Shown in pieces: positions 13,276 to 26,591 of a DNA stretch of 64,000 nucleotides. Every line of letters starts with the position of its first letter. The first letter of the stretch is position 1. Source of the stretch: Lamellibrachia columna (taxonomy: Eukaryota; Annelida; Polychaeta; Sabellida; Siboglinidae). The stretch lies in contig OY759269.1 of assembly GCA_963662155.1 (NCBI GenBank), positions 8,600,355-8,664,354 on the forward strand, given 5' to 3'. Both the position numbers and the translations under genes were made by a program. The notes under the pieces are model-generated. The model was not told where the DNA came from. It saw only the letters and a list, made by a program, of their open reading frames with translations, and did not search any database.

Positions 13276-13745
13276 GGCATTATAATAATAATAAAACTTT
13301 ATTTTGACACCATCAAATCCGGGGCTACTGCCCCGTTCACGGGTGTGTACAGGCATCAGTTCACACGACACAAACTTGTATGTAGATAGTGATAATAACA
13401 ATAATACATACGCTGTATAAAATGTTAAATACTATGCAGAATGTTCGCGTGTGTAAAATTATTTTAAGAAAAAGTATACTGATTACATGGTATTTGTATA
13501 TGAAAGATAAATCTCAAATAGGAAATAAAACGCTAATATCATCAATAATACAGAACATAAATAGGATTGATAATATGTAATAAGATCATTAAAAATGCAA
13601 TATCAAAGCGGTAAAAAGAAATGTCTTTAGTAGTTTCTTGAATTGCGGGTGGTTGCCGTTTCCACGTATGTTGGCAGGCAGGCATTTAGATAGGTTGTCT
13701 AATGACCAGTGGGATTGCAGTAGGGATTTTTGAAGCCCCTTTAGC
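13276..13745 (-). mobile_element. LINE 3' end, degraded
   Basis: On the minus strand a short frame near 13735-13580 reads SLLQSHWSLDNLSKCLPANI and ends in FKKLLKTFLF, resembling the extreme C terminus of non-LTR reverse transcriptase proteins. It is followed by about 300 bp of AT-rich sequence and then an AATAAAG-bearing tail running into a TTATTATTATTAT simple repeat at 13281-13295, a typical LINE 3' terminus. Family not determined. Confidence 0.5.
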
Positions 13746-13839
13746 CCTCCAATAGTTGAAGATTAGTAGGCCTACCTTTGAGAGATCTGCTTTGATAGCT
13801 ATTTACTTTTATTTATTTATAGCTGTCAGTTCAGGCGAC

Positions 13840-14090
13840 AACTGTAAGGTGACAAAATATGCAGATGACGCTGTCAGTGGTGGTTTGCTAAAAGATGACG
13901 CATGTTGCCGGGTCGGGACATGCATGCGCTTGGGGACTGGTGTTGACTATTTAGAACTGGATGGAAAGAAAACTAAAGAAATTTATGTGAATGTTAGGAT
14001 GAAGAAAGAATAATTGTTGCTGACATCAGTAGATAACAAGCTTGTCAAAATTGTGACAAGTTACAAATATCTTGGTACCTAATGGGTGAC
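13840..14090 (+). mobile_element. L2/CR1-type reverse transcriptase fragment
   Basis: Translation gives CKVTKYADDAVSGGLLKDD, then LELDGKKTKEIYVNVRMKKE, a stop, and after a short gap LVKIVTSYKYLGT. This is the catalytic YADD box followed by the LELN-x-x-KTKE block and the SYKYLGT motif of non-LTR reverse transcriptases, in normal order and spacing. The piece is isolated, contains a stop and shows no flanking LINE sequence on the same strand, so it is a pseudogenised fragment. The neighbouring LINE tail at 13276-13745 lies on the opposite strand and is a separate insertion. Confidence 0.8.
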
Positions 14091-14964
14091 TAACTGAAAT
14101 CAATGATTATACTTTCTCTTGAATTATTATATCTTTTTAAATACTGAACATGACATTATGTGAAAAATGGTATGTCTTGTTTTGTGTAATGTGAAAAAGA
14201 ATTTGGTTTATATTCATTTTTTTCTATTCACATTTTACATTAATTATTTTGATACAGCAACTTTGTGGGTTGGTGGCAGAGGTAGAAATATGTCATCCAT
14301 TCGTCCACACTAGACTGCCGTGTCAGTGGTCCGCATTGATGAACAGCGAGCACTGTTTTTCTCATCGCTGATTTACGGCAGTTGTGAGAGTGTTCTCTTG
14401 CTAAACGCAGCAGCACTAATGCAATGCCCATGTTCCGGCCCGGAAGACTCCATGCTTCTAGCCGGAAAAAAAATAGTATTTATGCGGTGGAAAATGTGTG
14501 ACGAATGAGTTCTATGTTTTAGTTTTTACAGTTATTGTACCACTGTTTTGGGGGAAAAAAATTTCTCTTTGTTTTTAATTTGTATACAGGCAATAATGTT
14601 GTGGTTGCATGTCTGGGAACAAGAGGTATAGTAATTAGGTAATACAGGTTATAAATGCACCTGTATATGTAAGGATAAATACAAGGCATCTGTGGCTAAA
14701 TATCAAAACCAGTTCAATAAATGTGGGCATTTGTTTGCTATATAGACTTGGGATTTGAAACATGAAAAGCTGAATTGGAGAAACATTACAGGTTGATCAA
14801 TTATTTGACAAGTCAGATATAAATTAGAATGGAAGATGTGCAAATCTACTTCATGCAGCTGAAAAAAATGTAAGTTGCCATTCTAGCCAATATCTAATAA
14901 GTTTCGTTAGAGAAATATAAACTATTTTAGTATTAAACCTAAATGCCATGTCGTTGATCAACAA
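14091..14964. other. Unique non-coding DNA
   Basis: No gene supported. Bases 14255-14480 form a unique, GC-richer block that might be conserved regulatory DNA; the rest is AT-rich. Confidence 0.45.
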
Positions 14965-15205
14965 GATTTAACAAGATTGCCATTCAAGGAAAAACACCCA
15001 GATGGCAGGTTGGAAAGAACATCATTGGCTTATTGAGAGTCCAACAGTTAGTCATCTATGTGTATTTGTCAATCTGAGATGTTTGTCAATTTTGTTTTTA
15101 AACATATTCACGCTGGTAGCATTTACACAATCTGTAGAAAAAATTTCCATTCATTTATGAAGTTGAGTGCTTTCTGATGTCCAATCTGCACTGATCGTTC
15201 GCTGA
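14965..15205 (-). mobile_element. CR1-like LINE 3' end (5'-truncated copy)
   Basis: Collinear with the 3' end of the minus-strand LINE at 58870-61420: both share the terminal ORF codons (read on the plus strand as the CTTTCTCATGTCCAA-type stretch), TTTTTAAACATATTCAC, TTGAGAGTCCA and a TTAACAAGA-containing tail. The copy begins within the last codons of the ORF, a classic dead-on-arrival insertion. Confidence 0.85.
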
Positions 15206-16273
15206 TTAAAATCAGATTACTTATTTGTATAACACTTTTAAGTATTATAACTAACATGTATAAAACAGCATCTTTAACCAGTCACCAGTGAATTACGAAA
15301 ACCGATAAGATCATAGACATTCACATGCAAGATGTGAAATATGTGCAAATCTATGATAAAAAATGACATACGAATGAAAAGAGGACCTGCCTCATAAACA
15401 GTCATGTCAACTGTGACAGCATCCACGTCTCACAGGCGCTCATTAACAACCTATTAACAGGCTGATGCTTTAATGCATTGAGCATTCATGTGAACTTGAA
15501 GTAGCTCTCACCGCTGTTGTCTTGCCAGCCATGATGACACAAGCACACGAGCGATGCGGTTCTACGCAGGTGTGCCTCGTTGCATTCTCGGGAACGATCG
15601 AATTAGTCATTTCTGCCAAGTCGCGTCGCAGCCCGGACAATTGTGTCATTCCATTTGGCACTTTGCCAACGTGTTGCGCCTACTGCGTGTGTCGCAGTTT
15701 CTTGAAATATTGTATTGTTTTATACATTAATATGTGCATATTATATATAATATGTTTATCTGTACATATTAAGGTATATAAAACAATAACATATTAGTGT
15801 AAAACAAGGTTATGTTAACTTGTAAGTTTGCTATATATTTTGACATAGCTGGATGTACCACTGTCCCATCCACTGCTGAATATAGATTGCTGCTTCTGGG
15901 ATTGCAGTTTATCGCGTTGATCTGTTTTTATTTATCTATTTCAATTCATATTTTATTAGAAACCCAAGAATATGGTTTCTCAGCATTTATGGGCTCTTCT
16001 GTGGTGATGGTATTAATGTGAATCTGAGTTTTATGTCTGGTTAAGCCAGAATTACACTAGTGCAGTGTGGTATATGTCAGTCAGTTTGATTTGTGTGCAT
16101 CAGAAAGAGATCTCTGTGTGTTCCATTTCATGCAAGAATGTTTAATGCGATTTCAGTGCAAGAGAATTATCCGATCATAAACCGAGATACCAGTGATTTA
16201 TGAAATATGTAAATATCTACCTAAGGAATAAAGAGTAAAAGAGAGGAAGGGGTTCAGTGTTTTGTATGCATGT
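15206..16273. other. Unique non-coding DNA
   Basis: No gene supported. Bases 15480-15690 are GC- and CpG-richer and could be regulatory; open frames on both strands there lack splice or domain support. Confidence 0.45.
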
Positions 16274-16600
16274 ATAACATGCTAGAACAAACATAGTTTA
16301 TACTATATAAACATGATGCTAGAACATACATAGTTTATACTATATAACATGATGCTAGAACAGACATAGTTGATACTATATAACATCATGCTAGAACAAA
16401 CATAGTTTATACTATATAACATCATGCTAGAACATACATAGTTGATACTATATAACATCATGCTAGAACATACATAGTTGATACTATATAACATCATGCT
16501 AGAACAAACAGTTTATACTATATAACATGATTCTAGAACAGGCATAGTTGATACTATAAAACATGATGCTAGAACAGATATAGTTGATACTATATAACAC
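16274..16600. repeat. Minisatellite, 36-bp unit, about 9 copies
   Basis: Units contain TAGTTGATACTATATAACAT then CATGCTAGAACATACA with TTT/TGA alternation. Unit length divisible by 3 explains the repetitive open frames on the minus strand, which are not genes. Confidence 0.9.
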
Positions 16601-16684
16601 GAGTTTACAATAAAAACAATAAGATTTTATACCCATAATAAGATGGTGACAAAAATGGATGCAGTAAACACCTAGTTGCCGGCG

Positions 16685-17045
16685 AGGACAACTTGCCATG
16701 TAGACAACGTAATGACGTCCAAGGCGATATGTTCACAGGGCATTAATTACGTTACATCACACACCGAGATCACGCAGCTGCTTCATTTGTGTGTGACCGA
16801 GGTGGAATGCACCCGCGTGTAATTGTTTCATGATTACGCCGAGCAGCAGGCAACACCTAATCAGCATTTATGCGTCCGCTAAGAGGCTCGCAGCTATTTG
16901 CGATAATGATCTATCGCAGCGCTTGGGCAGTGAAGGCAGCGAGATTGAGCTGCCTGCCAGAGCGATTCTCCGTTGGGCAAAATTGTCGCGTCTTGCGAGA
17001 TTGGATGCTCAACTGATTGCTGTCCAGTTGCCTCCAATCTTTTTT
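16685..17045. promoter_or_regulatory. Candidate cis-regulatory block
   Basis: Unique, GC- and CpG-richer island of about 350 bp in AT-rich DNA, with no supported coding frame. It holds homeodomain-type ATTAATTACG, a CATGATTACG word, TTTATGCG and GATAATGATC, the kind of motif mixture seen in developmental enhancers. Inference only; conservation would have to be shown. Confidence 0.25.
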
Positions 17046-17510
17046 TTGGGTAGAGATTGATGTGCAGTGGCCGCTTGCTTATAAAACTCCCGGGGTAAGG
17101 ACATCCACTTATAAGGAACAACTTTGATATCCTCATTCTTGCCTGCACTGTTATTACTTATGTTCCTTATACCCATGGGTATAAGGAACATCGGATAGAC
17201 GGAACAGTTTCACCGAGTTCCGACGTGTTCATATAGCAAGAGTCCACATGTGTGGGTCTTGCAGCATTTCATTCATTGTGTAGGTGGTATGAATGTTCAA
17301 CTATTTTCATTATATTACGGTAACAAAAGGCACAAATAAATTTGTATGCATTTATGGGACTTTTTCACTATTTTGTTGGCTTTATGCGACATTGAAATCA
17401 TTTGGTTAAATTGGCTGACTGATTCCACCAGGAATATGATGTATATGGAGGTCTAGATGGATTCAAGGAACCCACTCGACATAATCTACATGTAACATAT
17501 GATCTGGGAT

Positions 17511-17515
<5 letters not shown>
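17046..17515. other. Unique non-coding DNA
   Basis: Nothing recognisable between the GC-rich block and the TA microsatellite; short open frames lack support. Confidence 0.4.

Positions 17516-17549
<34 letters not shown>
17516..17549. repeat. (TA)n microsatellite
   Basis: Uninterrupted run of TA dinucleotides, 34 bp. Confidence 0.95.
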
Positions 17550-17552
<3 letters not shown>

Positions 17553-19262
17553 TGATTGAATTGCAAGTATTTAAAATGATTTCACTGAATGATTGGTGTG
17601 ATCGGCTCTGCTGGTGATCAGTCAACCTCCTGCGCACCGTAGTCGGCCGAGGAAAGATGACCATGGGGAGATGACGCTACATTGACGAGACGCAGTCAAT
17701 GAAATGTGACTGAAGACCAGACATTGTTTGCCGCGGACTACTGCACGATCTGTGCACAGTGAAAAATCTAGCCATTGGACTGGACAAAGACGTGCGCCCA
17801 AAAACGGCAGCACCTTGTGTGAAGAACAAGATACGAAGACGAACTGAATGATGCTTATGTTTACTTGAATATCATTGGCTAAGATCCTTCAAAACACCAG
17901 ATAGTGCTTGGAGTAGGGTGTAGACCTTTCTCTGTGATCTCAGATTCATATGATTCAGGGTTGGGTATTTTTTGTTGGATGATCAATAAAAACTTGTCAA
18001 AATGTGTTTTTGCAGTTTTCACCAAAAAAAAATGGCCAAAGTAAAAACGGTTTGGAAGAAACATGGAAGAAATGGTGACGAAACTGACAGAAACTCGTAA
18101 GAATTAACTCGTAAGGATAATGATGATTGTATTCATCCGGTAAAAACCGATAAATGTATTTTTTTACTGTTTATTTAGCGAAATACCAGCTAGATTAAGT
18201 TTAACAGGGTTAGATTTTACCAGTGAAACCTGGTTTTTGTTGAGTGGTTGGCAAAAACTGGAAAAGATTTGTGTTTGAATGTTTTTTTGGCTGCCTAAAA
18301 CAGGTTTTTGTTGGGGAGGTATTTACAACACTGCAGCAAACACCTGCCAAACCTGATAAGATCTACCGTATCAGCAATCGCCACAAAATGGCCAACATGC
18401 TGTGTTTTACATTTTCCCCGATATTCTCATTTCGATGAATGAGGTAAATGATCGCTGCATAGCGCCATAGCAATACGTACTATAGTTGCATTGCAACAGT
18501 AGGATTGTGATGCTGCATTCCATGGTCTAAAGCTAGGTCTAATTCAACTGTTGCGCATGCTGATTTCACGTTCCAGGTGTTTCCGTTCTGGCTTGCATCT
18601 CGGTATTGATCTATGAGGGACCGTTGTCCACCCTACTTCTAACTTTAGCCATGGGACCCAATTCTTGGACGTCGCCATTAATGCAGTGTCAATGTATTTG
18701 TCAGTGCAAACTATTCATTGAGCATGCTTCGTTGACACATATTGAATTCTTTCTCGGAAGCATGAATCAAATCACCTGAACTGGCTGGATTCGACAGCAG
18801 TATCTGTATGTGGGAAACTGGTGAAAAGTTTTACATATGATTGATAATTTTGTTTGGCTGAAAATCAATTATCAATTGTGTAGTTTCCTTTTCTGTTATT
18901 TCATAATCTTTGTTATGCGTATTTCCTCCCTAGGGCCTGTTTTATTCCAGATATCTGGTTTCACAAATTAAAGCAGATCTTAAACCAAGTAGTCATTACA
19001 CCAAGTTTTATATCCGGATATATGGCGCTATTCAAATAAAAGTTAAATTTTTTTATTATTACCTTTTATGGTCATTATTAATTAATAACATTATGAAAAG
19101 TAGCAAAGTTGTAAATAGTGTAAGTGTAGTTTACATGTATAAAATGTATATGCTAAAAGTACCACATATGTTATTGCATTAGGTTTGCAATGTGTTATTA
19201 CAATATGTTCATTGTAATGTTTGCATCACATTGACTACTTGTAATGATTATGTGTTGTGATT
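17550..19262. other. Unique non-coding DNA
   Basis: No gene supported. Bases 17610-17830 are GC-richer. No transposon signature was recognised. Confidence 0.45.
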
Positions 19263-19578
19263 GCTACTTGCTGTTGCAACTATCTAGAGGAATGACTACT
19301 TTGTGTAATGACTATTTAGTATAATGACTACCTGGTGTAACAACTACTTGGCGTACTGACTACTTAGTGTAACAACTACCTGGTGTAATGACTACGTGGT
19401 GGAACGACTACCTGGAATAATGATTACTTGGTGTAATGGCTATTTGGTGTAACAACTACTTTGTGTAATTACTACTTGGTGTAACAACTATCTTATGTAA
19501 TGGGTATGTGGTGGAATGACTACCTGGATTGATGATTACTTTGTGTAATGACTACTTGGTGTAACAACTACTTGGTAA
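19263..19578. repeat. Minisatellite, about 16-bp unit, about 18 copies
   Basis: Short units of the form GTGTAATGACTACTTG with TGACTAC alternating with CAACTAC. Diverged but clearly tandem. Confidence 0.85.
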
Positions 19579-22078
19579 TTTTTAATACAAAAAATGATGA
19601 CTCAGGTCTGATATCTACGCCATGAGGAAGCTTGTCAAACTGTCCTCAAATAGCTGTGTTCAGGCACGCATCTGTCATCTCTCAGATGTGGTCCTGTAGT
19701 TTTTATGCTGTTTTCCCTTCTGTATTGTCCACTCTATTTGCTAATCTGATTTCGTCAATAATTTGAGCTGCACATCCAGGGCTTACGCTACGCTACGGCT
19801 ACGCACGACTCTTTAATGTGCGTAATTACGTTCCATTGTCTCAATCTAATGCTGCCACCACTAAGTGCATCGTTGATGACATGTTCTGAGGAATGCTCTT
19901 TGTTGATTGCATGGCTTCGTCTACGACCCATCTCACATTGAAAACGGTCACATCCCGGATGTCAGCCGGAAACCCGTTCCGACGGGAGCATTCCCTGAAA
20001 TACTGTCATGTGTTCCAATCAACATTAACCCAGAATTGTTGTTGCTATGCCAGAATTGGGCAGTTGGTTTTACCGCACCCACCCATGCCCCATCAAATAA
20101 AAACTAATTTGAAAAATCACAATTGTAACATTTTTGCCAGGAAAAACTCTAAGAATAATATACTTTCCCTCCCCCAAAAAAAATCCCACCCACCCACATC
20201 CAGTTTTTTTTATTGGATTTTTTTACATTTACCCCAATCTAAAATAGTTTTATTCAGAGTATTGGATATTGCAATGTACATACAACACCACAGTGCATGA
20301 ATACATGCAGTAGATACATTTTTCTACACTTTTGTACACTTGCCGGTAGTAATGCTAATGCTGTACTCTTTTGTCTTATATAAAAGAAAGATTACTTGAT
20401 CGATAATATAATAGTAGTTGTTATTCACCTGGCACATGGGTGCAGACAAAGGATTGGTGTCTCGAGAGAGTCGCTGCAATTCAATACACATTGTTATTAT
20501 TTGTATTATTAGAAGCCTCCGCAATTTCTTTAAAGTTATACCAGTTGGGACATGATCTCAATAAAGGCATCATTGTGGCATGCTTGTAATATAAATACTA
20601 TAAATACGATACTGTAGACTAAAAACCAACAGTGCTGAGCTATTTAAGGAATGGATGTTGTTGCCTCGTTTAGAAGTTGACATTTTGCTCGTCGAAATAT
20701 CTCCCTGTCTGCTGATTGTAAGGTCAAAGTGCAATAAAGTAGGACAATTCAACACCGGAAACTTGACACAATGATTTCAACATAGATATTTATTTCCCCC
20801 AAAAATAAGACTATTATGTAGACAAACCTGTTATTTAAAAGTATTATTATTTCATGATGACTATCATATCGTGTTTTTATTTATTTATACTCATACATTT
20901 TAAAAAGGTAAATAATTTAAGGAAGGAGTAATGGAATCTACACGTTGTGGTTCACCTCTGGTATTTATAATGTACCTTTATATATATAAATCAGGTAGAT
21001 TTTACTAATTTGTTTATTGTTATACAATTCCACAATGTTTGTTTGAGTCCCTGGTGATGATTGGAAACATGTTAGTGTGTAATGCTGCAAGCCATGTTAA
21101 TGCATCCATTTACAGCTGTACCATAGAAATATAGAAATATATATAGAAATATAGAAATATAGTTGGGGTTCTCATAATTTAGAAGATGTGCTGCACATTA
21201 GGTGCTGAAAAAAACGTTGAAGAAATAAAAAATTTCAAATATATAATATCAACAGCCAAGCGTTGTCAATAATTGAAATAACATTTCTGGGAAAAACTGC
21301 TCCACTATATTCATGCTATTGTGACAGAGAGCTCAGGTGAACTTTGGCCATTGATAACTTTATTTGTCTGAAAATCAATTATTGGTAAATTTGTTATTAT
21401 TCCATAATCATTTGTTATGCATTTTCACATAATAGTGCTGTTGCCATGGATACAGTTTATGTAATTTTTTCTGCAGTAGCTGCAATGCTCTTCAGCTATT
21501 AGACTACCAGTTGATGTTTATTCTTTATTATAAGTAGAATAAACCTCAACATTTTAAATGTTTCTGAGGCACTTGAAGTTTTAGTGGCTGCACATCTAAT
21601 TACCGTGGTGGGCTGGTGGCCTTCACTTTTTATGTAAAAAAAAATAGTTTAAATCTAAATTAGGAGAGATGATTGCACCACGATACACATTATAACACGA
21701 TACACCTTATAAAACAATAACAAAATGATTAATAAGTGTGATTCCTAAATGTTGGATTTTTTTTGGTGTTATTTGTTTACGTATATGATTAAAAATAAAA
21801 AATCCTCTATCATTGTGTGATGTTGTTGTATTTGTCAGATAATTATTACATTTCATTGCGTTTTTTACATTGCGATAACTCATTCTTGGGAAATTTTAAA
21901 CACTGGTGTAAGTTTTTTCAGATATATATATATATATGGCTTTGGTTCTATAAATCATTACTTTTGTGATTCGGCATAGCTATATTTTATTTACTACATA
22001 TAGTTGTATATAATTATGATGTTGCTATTTTCAGTAACTGTCATTTGGTTTACCTTTTAACCAGTGTAATTTTAGTAT
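19579..22078. other. Unique non-coding DNA
   Basis: No exon supported. A 135-residue open frame at 19893-20300 lacks domain or splice support and runs into a low-complexity C/A-rich stretch. A small ATAGAAAT repeat is at 21125-21163. Confidence 0.45.
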
Positions 22079-22113
22079 GCACACACACACGCACACACAC
22101 GCACACACACGCG

Positions 22114-22155
<42 letters not shown>
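22079..22155. repeat. (CA)n/(CG)n microsatellite
   Basis: Alternating purine-pyrimidine tract of CA repeats with an internal GCGCGCGCGCGC stretch; Z-DNA-prone composition. Confidence 0.95.
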
Positions 22156-22156
<1 letters not shown>

Positions 22157-22334
22157 TCTTTAAAACTACATGTATATGTGCACCAGATTTCATGCAAATC
22201 ATATTACACAAAATGTTTTATTCACTCAACTGCATTAACATGTAAACTTATATATCTATGTAAAACGCTATGTATTTAAAAGCACATCCAAGTAAGTCAT
22301 CAGTATTTTCACTGCTGCATCAGTTGGTCTGTGT

Positions 22335-22453
22335 TGTACAGGAGCATCTGCATCCCTTGCTTGTTGTACAGGAGCATCTGCATCCCTTGTTTGTTGTACA
22401 GGAGCATCTGCATCCCTTGCTTGTTGTACAGGAGCATCTGCATCCCTTGTTAG
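22335..22453. repeat. Minisatellite, 30-bp unit, 4 copies
   Basis: Four near-identical 30-bp copies containing TTGTACAGGAGCATCTGCAT then CCCTTG. Confidence 0.95.
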
Positions 22454-22559
22454 CACGTTTACCTCTCTCTCACATTGATTTCAGTTTTGTTATCCCTGTT
22501 CCTGTCTGTTTCCATCTTCTTCTTTTTCATCTCCCTCTTAGTCTTGTCCATTCTCCCAA

Positions 22560-22690
22560 ATGTCCCAGCTGTTCTATTGTCTTCCATCACATATGACCTT
22601 CCCACTTCAAACAGCATTCCTCATGTGTTAGTAAGTTTTATTGAAATCGTCTGACAAACTAGTGAATTATGGGCTAAATGAATTGAGGGA
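22560..22690 (+). repeat. Dispersed repeat family A, diverged member (A1)
   Basis: The right part (TTTTATTGAAATCGTCTGAC then AAACTAGTGAATTAT) matches the family A right flank seen at 28045, 51405 and 52560. The left part is only weakly alignable (CATATGACCTTCCCACTTCA). It carries no array itself; a 30-bp minisatellite ends about 110 bp upstream. Confidence 0.5.
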
Positions 22691-24391
22691 ATTGTAACGT
22701 GAGATCTTGTTTCTTTGACCACATGCAGCTTTCGAAGCTGCACATTCTATGTAAACTTTGGTAATTTATGTATCTATGTTGTGCCATCTTTGGTTGAATT
22801 TGACAGGTTTCTTCACAGTAGTCCAATGAGACACAACATCTGTTCTATTAGAAATCACTGTAGTCACATCTTGTTTCTTAGTCCAATAAGGCACAACATC
22901 TGTTCTATTAGAAATCACTGTAATCACATTTTGCGCAGCTGTTAAAAAGGTGCCAGATTATGAAACTGTTGGTACTAACTACAAACTATATCTGATTATC
23001 AATCGTTTTTCCAAATGTTCTTTCATTAAACGGAATTTACAACGATCATTGGTTAACTCATACAGCACTTGTTTGGTGTTTTGTATAATGACAATTACCA
23101 AATACCTTGAATTTTACAATTTCAAAATACATCTAAATTAACAATTTATTCTTCACATTTTAGTCTGTATTGTTGCAGTGTATTTATCATAAAAAATTAT
23201 TGAAAAATGGAATTTCGACTGACAGACCAATCATCCGGTGAAAAACATTACATTACCTTCAAAGGAGAAGATTTATTGTTGTGTCTTAATTGCAGTAAAG
23301 CAGTATGTATTTATGTCATAAAACTGGCATATTTTAATTTATCAGCAAATTAAAAAAAATATTAAAAGATAAATGATTGCGATAATTACACACTTTGTAT
23401 GGATACTATTTTAACCAACTGAGGTGTCATAAATACTAATACATTCAGTGTAGCTGATGTCTGCAATATACCATTAAACACTCGTTCAGTTAACCAATGG
23501 AAATCGGTGTACAAAATTCTCGTTAATTGGAAGACAAAACTGCTCAGTTATCCATGTCAGAAGCTAGACGTTGCCCACGGCACACGTTGTGAATTGCATG
23601 GCGACAATGATTGAATAAACAGACGCTTTGCTGCTTACATATTCAATTGCAGTACGAAGAATTTTTCCTGCTAAGCTTCGCTGCTCCGTAATTGAATGTG
23701 CAGGCAACATTGACATAGTTGGTTAATCCATATGCTTCGCTGCAGTGATTTGATAGTCATTGTTTCTGGAGTATGGAACACATGGTGGACGTAGCATGTC
23801 TTTTATATTCATATATTGAATTAATGACATCAGTGAACAACTGTTGGTATTTCCTGATAGTAGTAAACGTATACTTATATTTAGTGTGAGAATACCTCAC
23901 CTCAAACATGAGGAACAATCAGGGTTTGTAGGGAAACATACCCAAGACTGTAGCTGATGCCTTCAATATTTATTAATGCACATATTCAGGAATCATCTTA
24001 TGATAAAGCATCCATTACTTGAAGTATATGAAATGTCACTAGCATAATGCCATGCTGTGCAACCAAGTGAATTACTTAATATCAATAAATTCCTTCACTA
24101 ATAGTGAATTACGAGCATGAATAACTTGTTGTCAATAATGGCTTATTTGAACAGTTGTTACATTTTATGTTTCTGTGTGTGTGTGTGCACGTGCAAGTGT
24201 GTGCACACACGTGTTTGTTGTGTATGTATATTATCAGTTGTATTATATGTGCGTACATGCATCTGTGTGAAATAAACCGAAAACATGCATGTTTTTATTG
24301 ACATGATTAATCATTCATTTTATATTCGATTTGTGTCAGAATGTTCACATCTGATGCACTAGCAGGGCTCAGTGCAAGCCTTGGTGCAGAA
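22691..24391. other. Mostly unique DNA with one 60-bp duplication
   Basis: Bases 22821-22935 hold two copies of a roughly 60-bp unit containing CACAACATCTGTTCTATTAG. Bases 23560-23760 are a unique GC-richer block with homeodomain-like words. A (GT)n-rich tract is at 24174-24215. No gene supported. Confidence 0.5.
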
Positions 24392-24718
24392 AGGTAAACA
24401 GCTCTTGGCAACTGGGAACAGCTCTGGGTAAAGCTGGAATAGCTCTGGGAACAGCTCTTAGTAGTGGGGAACAGCTCTTGGTAATGGGGGAAAAGCTCTT
24501 GGTAACGGGGGAACAACTCTTGGTAACGGGTGAACAACTCTTGGTAACAAGTGAACAGCTCTTGGTAATGGGGGAACAGCTCTTGGTAACGGGTGAACAA
24601 CTCTTGGTAACAGGGGAACAACTGTTGGTAACGGATGAACAGCTCTTGGTAACATGTGAACAGCTCTTGGTAACGGGTGAACAGCTCTTGGTAACAGGTG
24701 AACAGCTCTTGGTGAAGG
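24392..24718. repeat. Minisatellite, 21-bp unit, about 15 copies
   Basis: Units of the form GAACAGCTCTTGGTAACGGG plus T. Unit length is a multiple of 3, producing repeat-encoded open frames on both strands. A 50-bp spacer separates it from the next, unrelated 33-bp array. Confidence 0.9.
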
Positions 24719-24768
24719 GGGCCTGTGCCTTACACTTTCCCTGTAGATCAGTTGTGTCATAGTTTCCA

Positions 24769-26591
24769 TAATGCCTTCAGTGATTGTCATGGTAAACACA
24801 CATATGCCTTCAGTGAATGTCATGGTAAACGCACGTATGCCTTTAGTGAATGTCATGGTACACACACAGATGCCTTCAGTGAATGTCATGGTAAATACAC
24901 AGATGCCTTTAGTGAATGTCATGGTACACACACAGATGCCTTCAGTGAATGTCATGGTAAACACACAGATGCCTTCAGTGAATGTCATGGTAAATACACA
25001 GATGCCTTTAGTGAATGTCATGGTACACACACAGATGCCTTCATTGAATGTCATGGTAAACACACAGATGCCTTCAATGAATGTCATGGTACACACACAG
25101 ATGCCTTCAGTGAATGTCATGGTAAACACACATATGCCTTCAGTGAATGTCATGGTAAACACACATATGCCTTCAGTGAATGTCATGGTAAATACACAGA
25201 TGCCTTTAGTGAATGTCATGGTACACACACAGATGCCTTCATTGAATGTCATGGTAAACACACATATGCCTTCAATGAGTGTCATGGTACACACACACAG
25301 ATGCCTTCAGTGAATGTCATGGTAAACACACATATGCCTTCAGTGAATGTCATGGTAAACACACATATGCCTTCAGTGAATGTCATGGTAAACACACAGA
25401 TGCCTTAAGTGAATGTCATGGTACACACACAGATGCCTTCAGTGAATGTCATGGTACACACACAGATACCTTCAGTGAATGTCATGGTAAACACACATAT
25501 GCCTTCAGTGAATATCATGGTAAACACACATATGCCTTCAGTGAATGTCATGGTAAACACACATATGCCTTCAGTGAATGTCATGGTAAACACACAGATG
25601 CCTTCAGTGAATGTCATGGTAAACACACAGATACCTTCAGTGAATGTCATAGTAAACACACAGATGCCTTCAGTGAATGTCATGGTACACACACAGATGC
25701 CTTCAGTGAATGTCATGGTACACACACAGATGCCTTCAGTGAATGTCATGGTAAACACACAGATGCCTTCAGTGAATGTCATGGTAAACACACAGATGCC
25801 TTCAGTGAATGTCATGGTAAACACACAGATGCCTTCAGTGAATGTCATGGTAAACACACAGATACCTTCAGTGAATGTCATAGTAAACACACAGATGCCT
25901 TCAGTGAATGTCATGGTACACACACAGATGCCTTCAGTGAATGTCATGGTAAACACACAGATGCCTTCAGTGAATGTCATGGTAAACACACAGATGCCTT
26001 CAGTGAATGTCATGGTAAACACACATATGCCTTCAGTGAATGTCATGGTAAACACACATATGCCTTCAGTGAATGCCATGGTAAACACACAGATGCCTTC
26101 AGTGAATGTCATGGTACACACACAGATGCCTTCAGTGAATGTCATGGTAAACACACAGATGCCTTCAGTGAATGTCATAGTAAACACACATATGCCTTCA
26201 GTGAATGTCATGGTAAACACACAGATGCCTTCAGTGAATGTCATGGTACACACACAGATGCCTTCAGTGAATGTCATGGTAAACACACAGATGCCTTCAG
26301 TGAATGTCATAGTAAACACACAGATGCCTTCAGTGAATGTCATGGTAAACACACATATGCCTTCAGTGAATGTCATGGTAAACACACAGATGCCTTCAGT
26401 GAATGTCATGGTACACACACAGATGCCTTCAGTGAATGTCATGGTAAACACACAGATGCCTTCAGTGAATGTCATGGTACACACACAGATGCCTTCAGTG
26501 AATGTCATGGTAAACACACAGATGCCTTCAGTGAATGTCATGGTAAACACACAGATGCCTTCAGTGAATGTCATGGTACACACACAGATGC
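24769..26591. repeat. Large minisatellite, 33-bp unit, about 55 copies
   Basis: Tandem copies of a 33-bp unit, GCCTTCAGTGAATGTCATGG followed by TAAACACACAGAT. Because 33 is divisible by 3, several frames on both strands stay open for up to 490 codons (plus strand: an 11-residue repeat HGKHTDAFSEC; minus strand: TEGICVFTMTF). Variants between units (AGAT/ATAT, TAAAC/TACAC, CATGG/CATAG, TTCAGTG/TTCATTG) are nearly all amino-acid changing in every frame, and one unit near 25300 carries a frame-breaking length change. That argues against coding selection. Non-coding satellite is the supported call. Confidence 0.9.

Noticed and set aside
19893..20300. 135-codon plus-strand frame
   Set aside because: No recognisable domain; it runs into low-complexity sequence, and an overlapping frame is also open.
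22045..22245. Frame across the CA/CG microsatellite
   Set aside because: Translation of simple sequence (repeated His-Thr) with no gene features.
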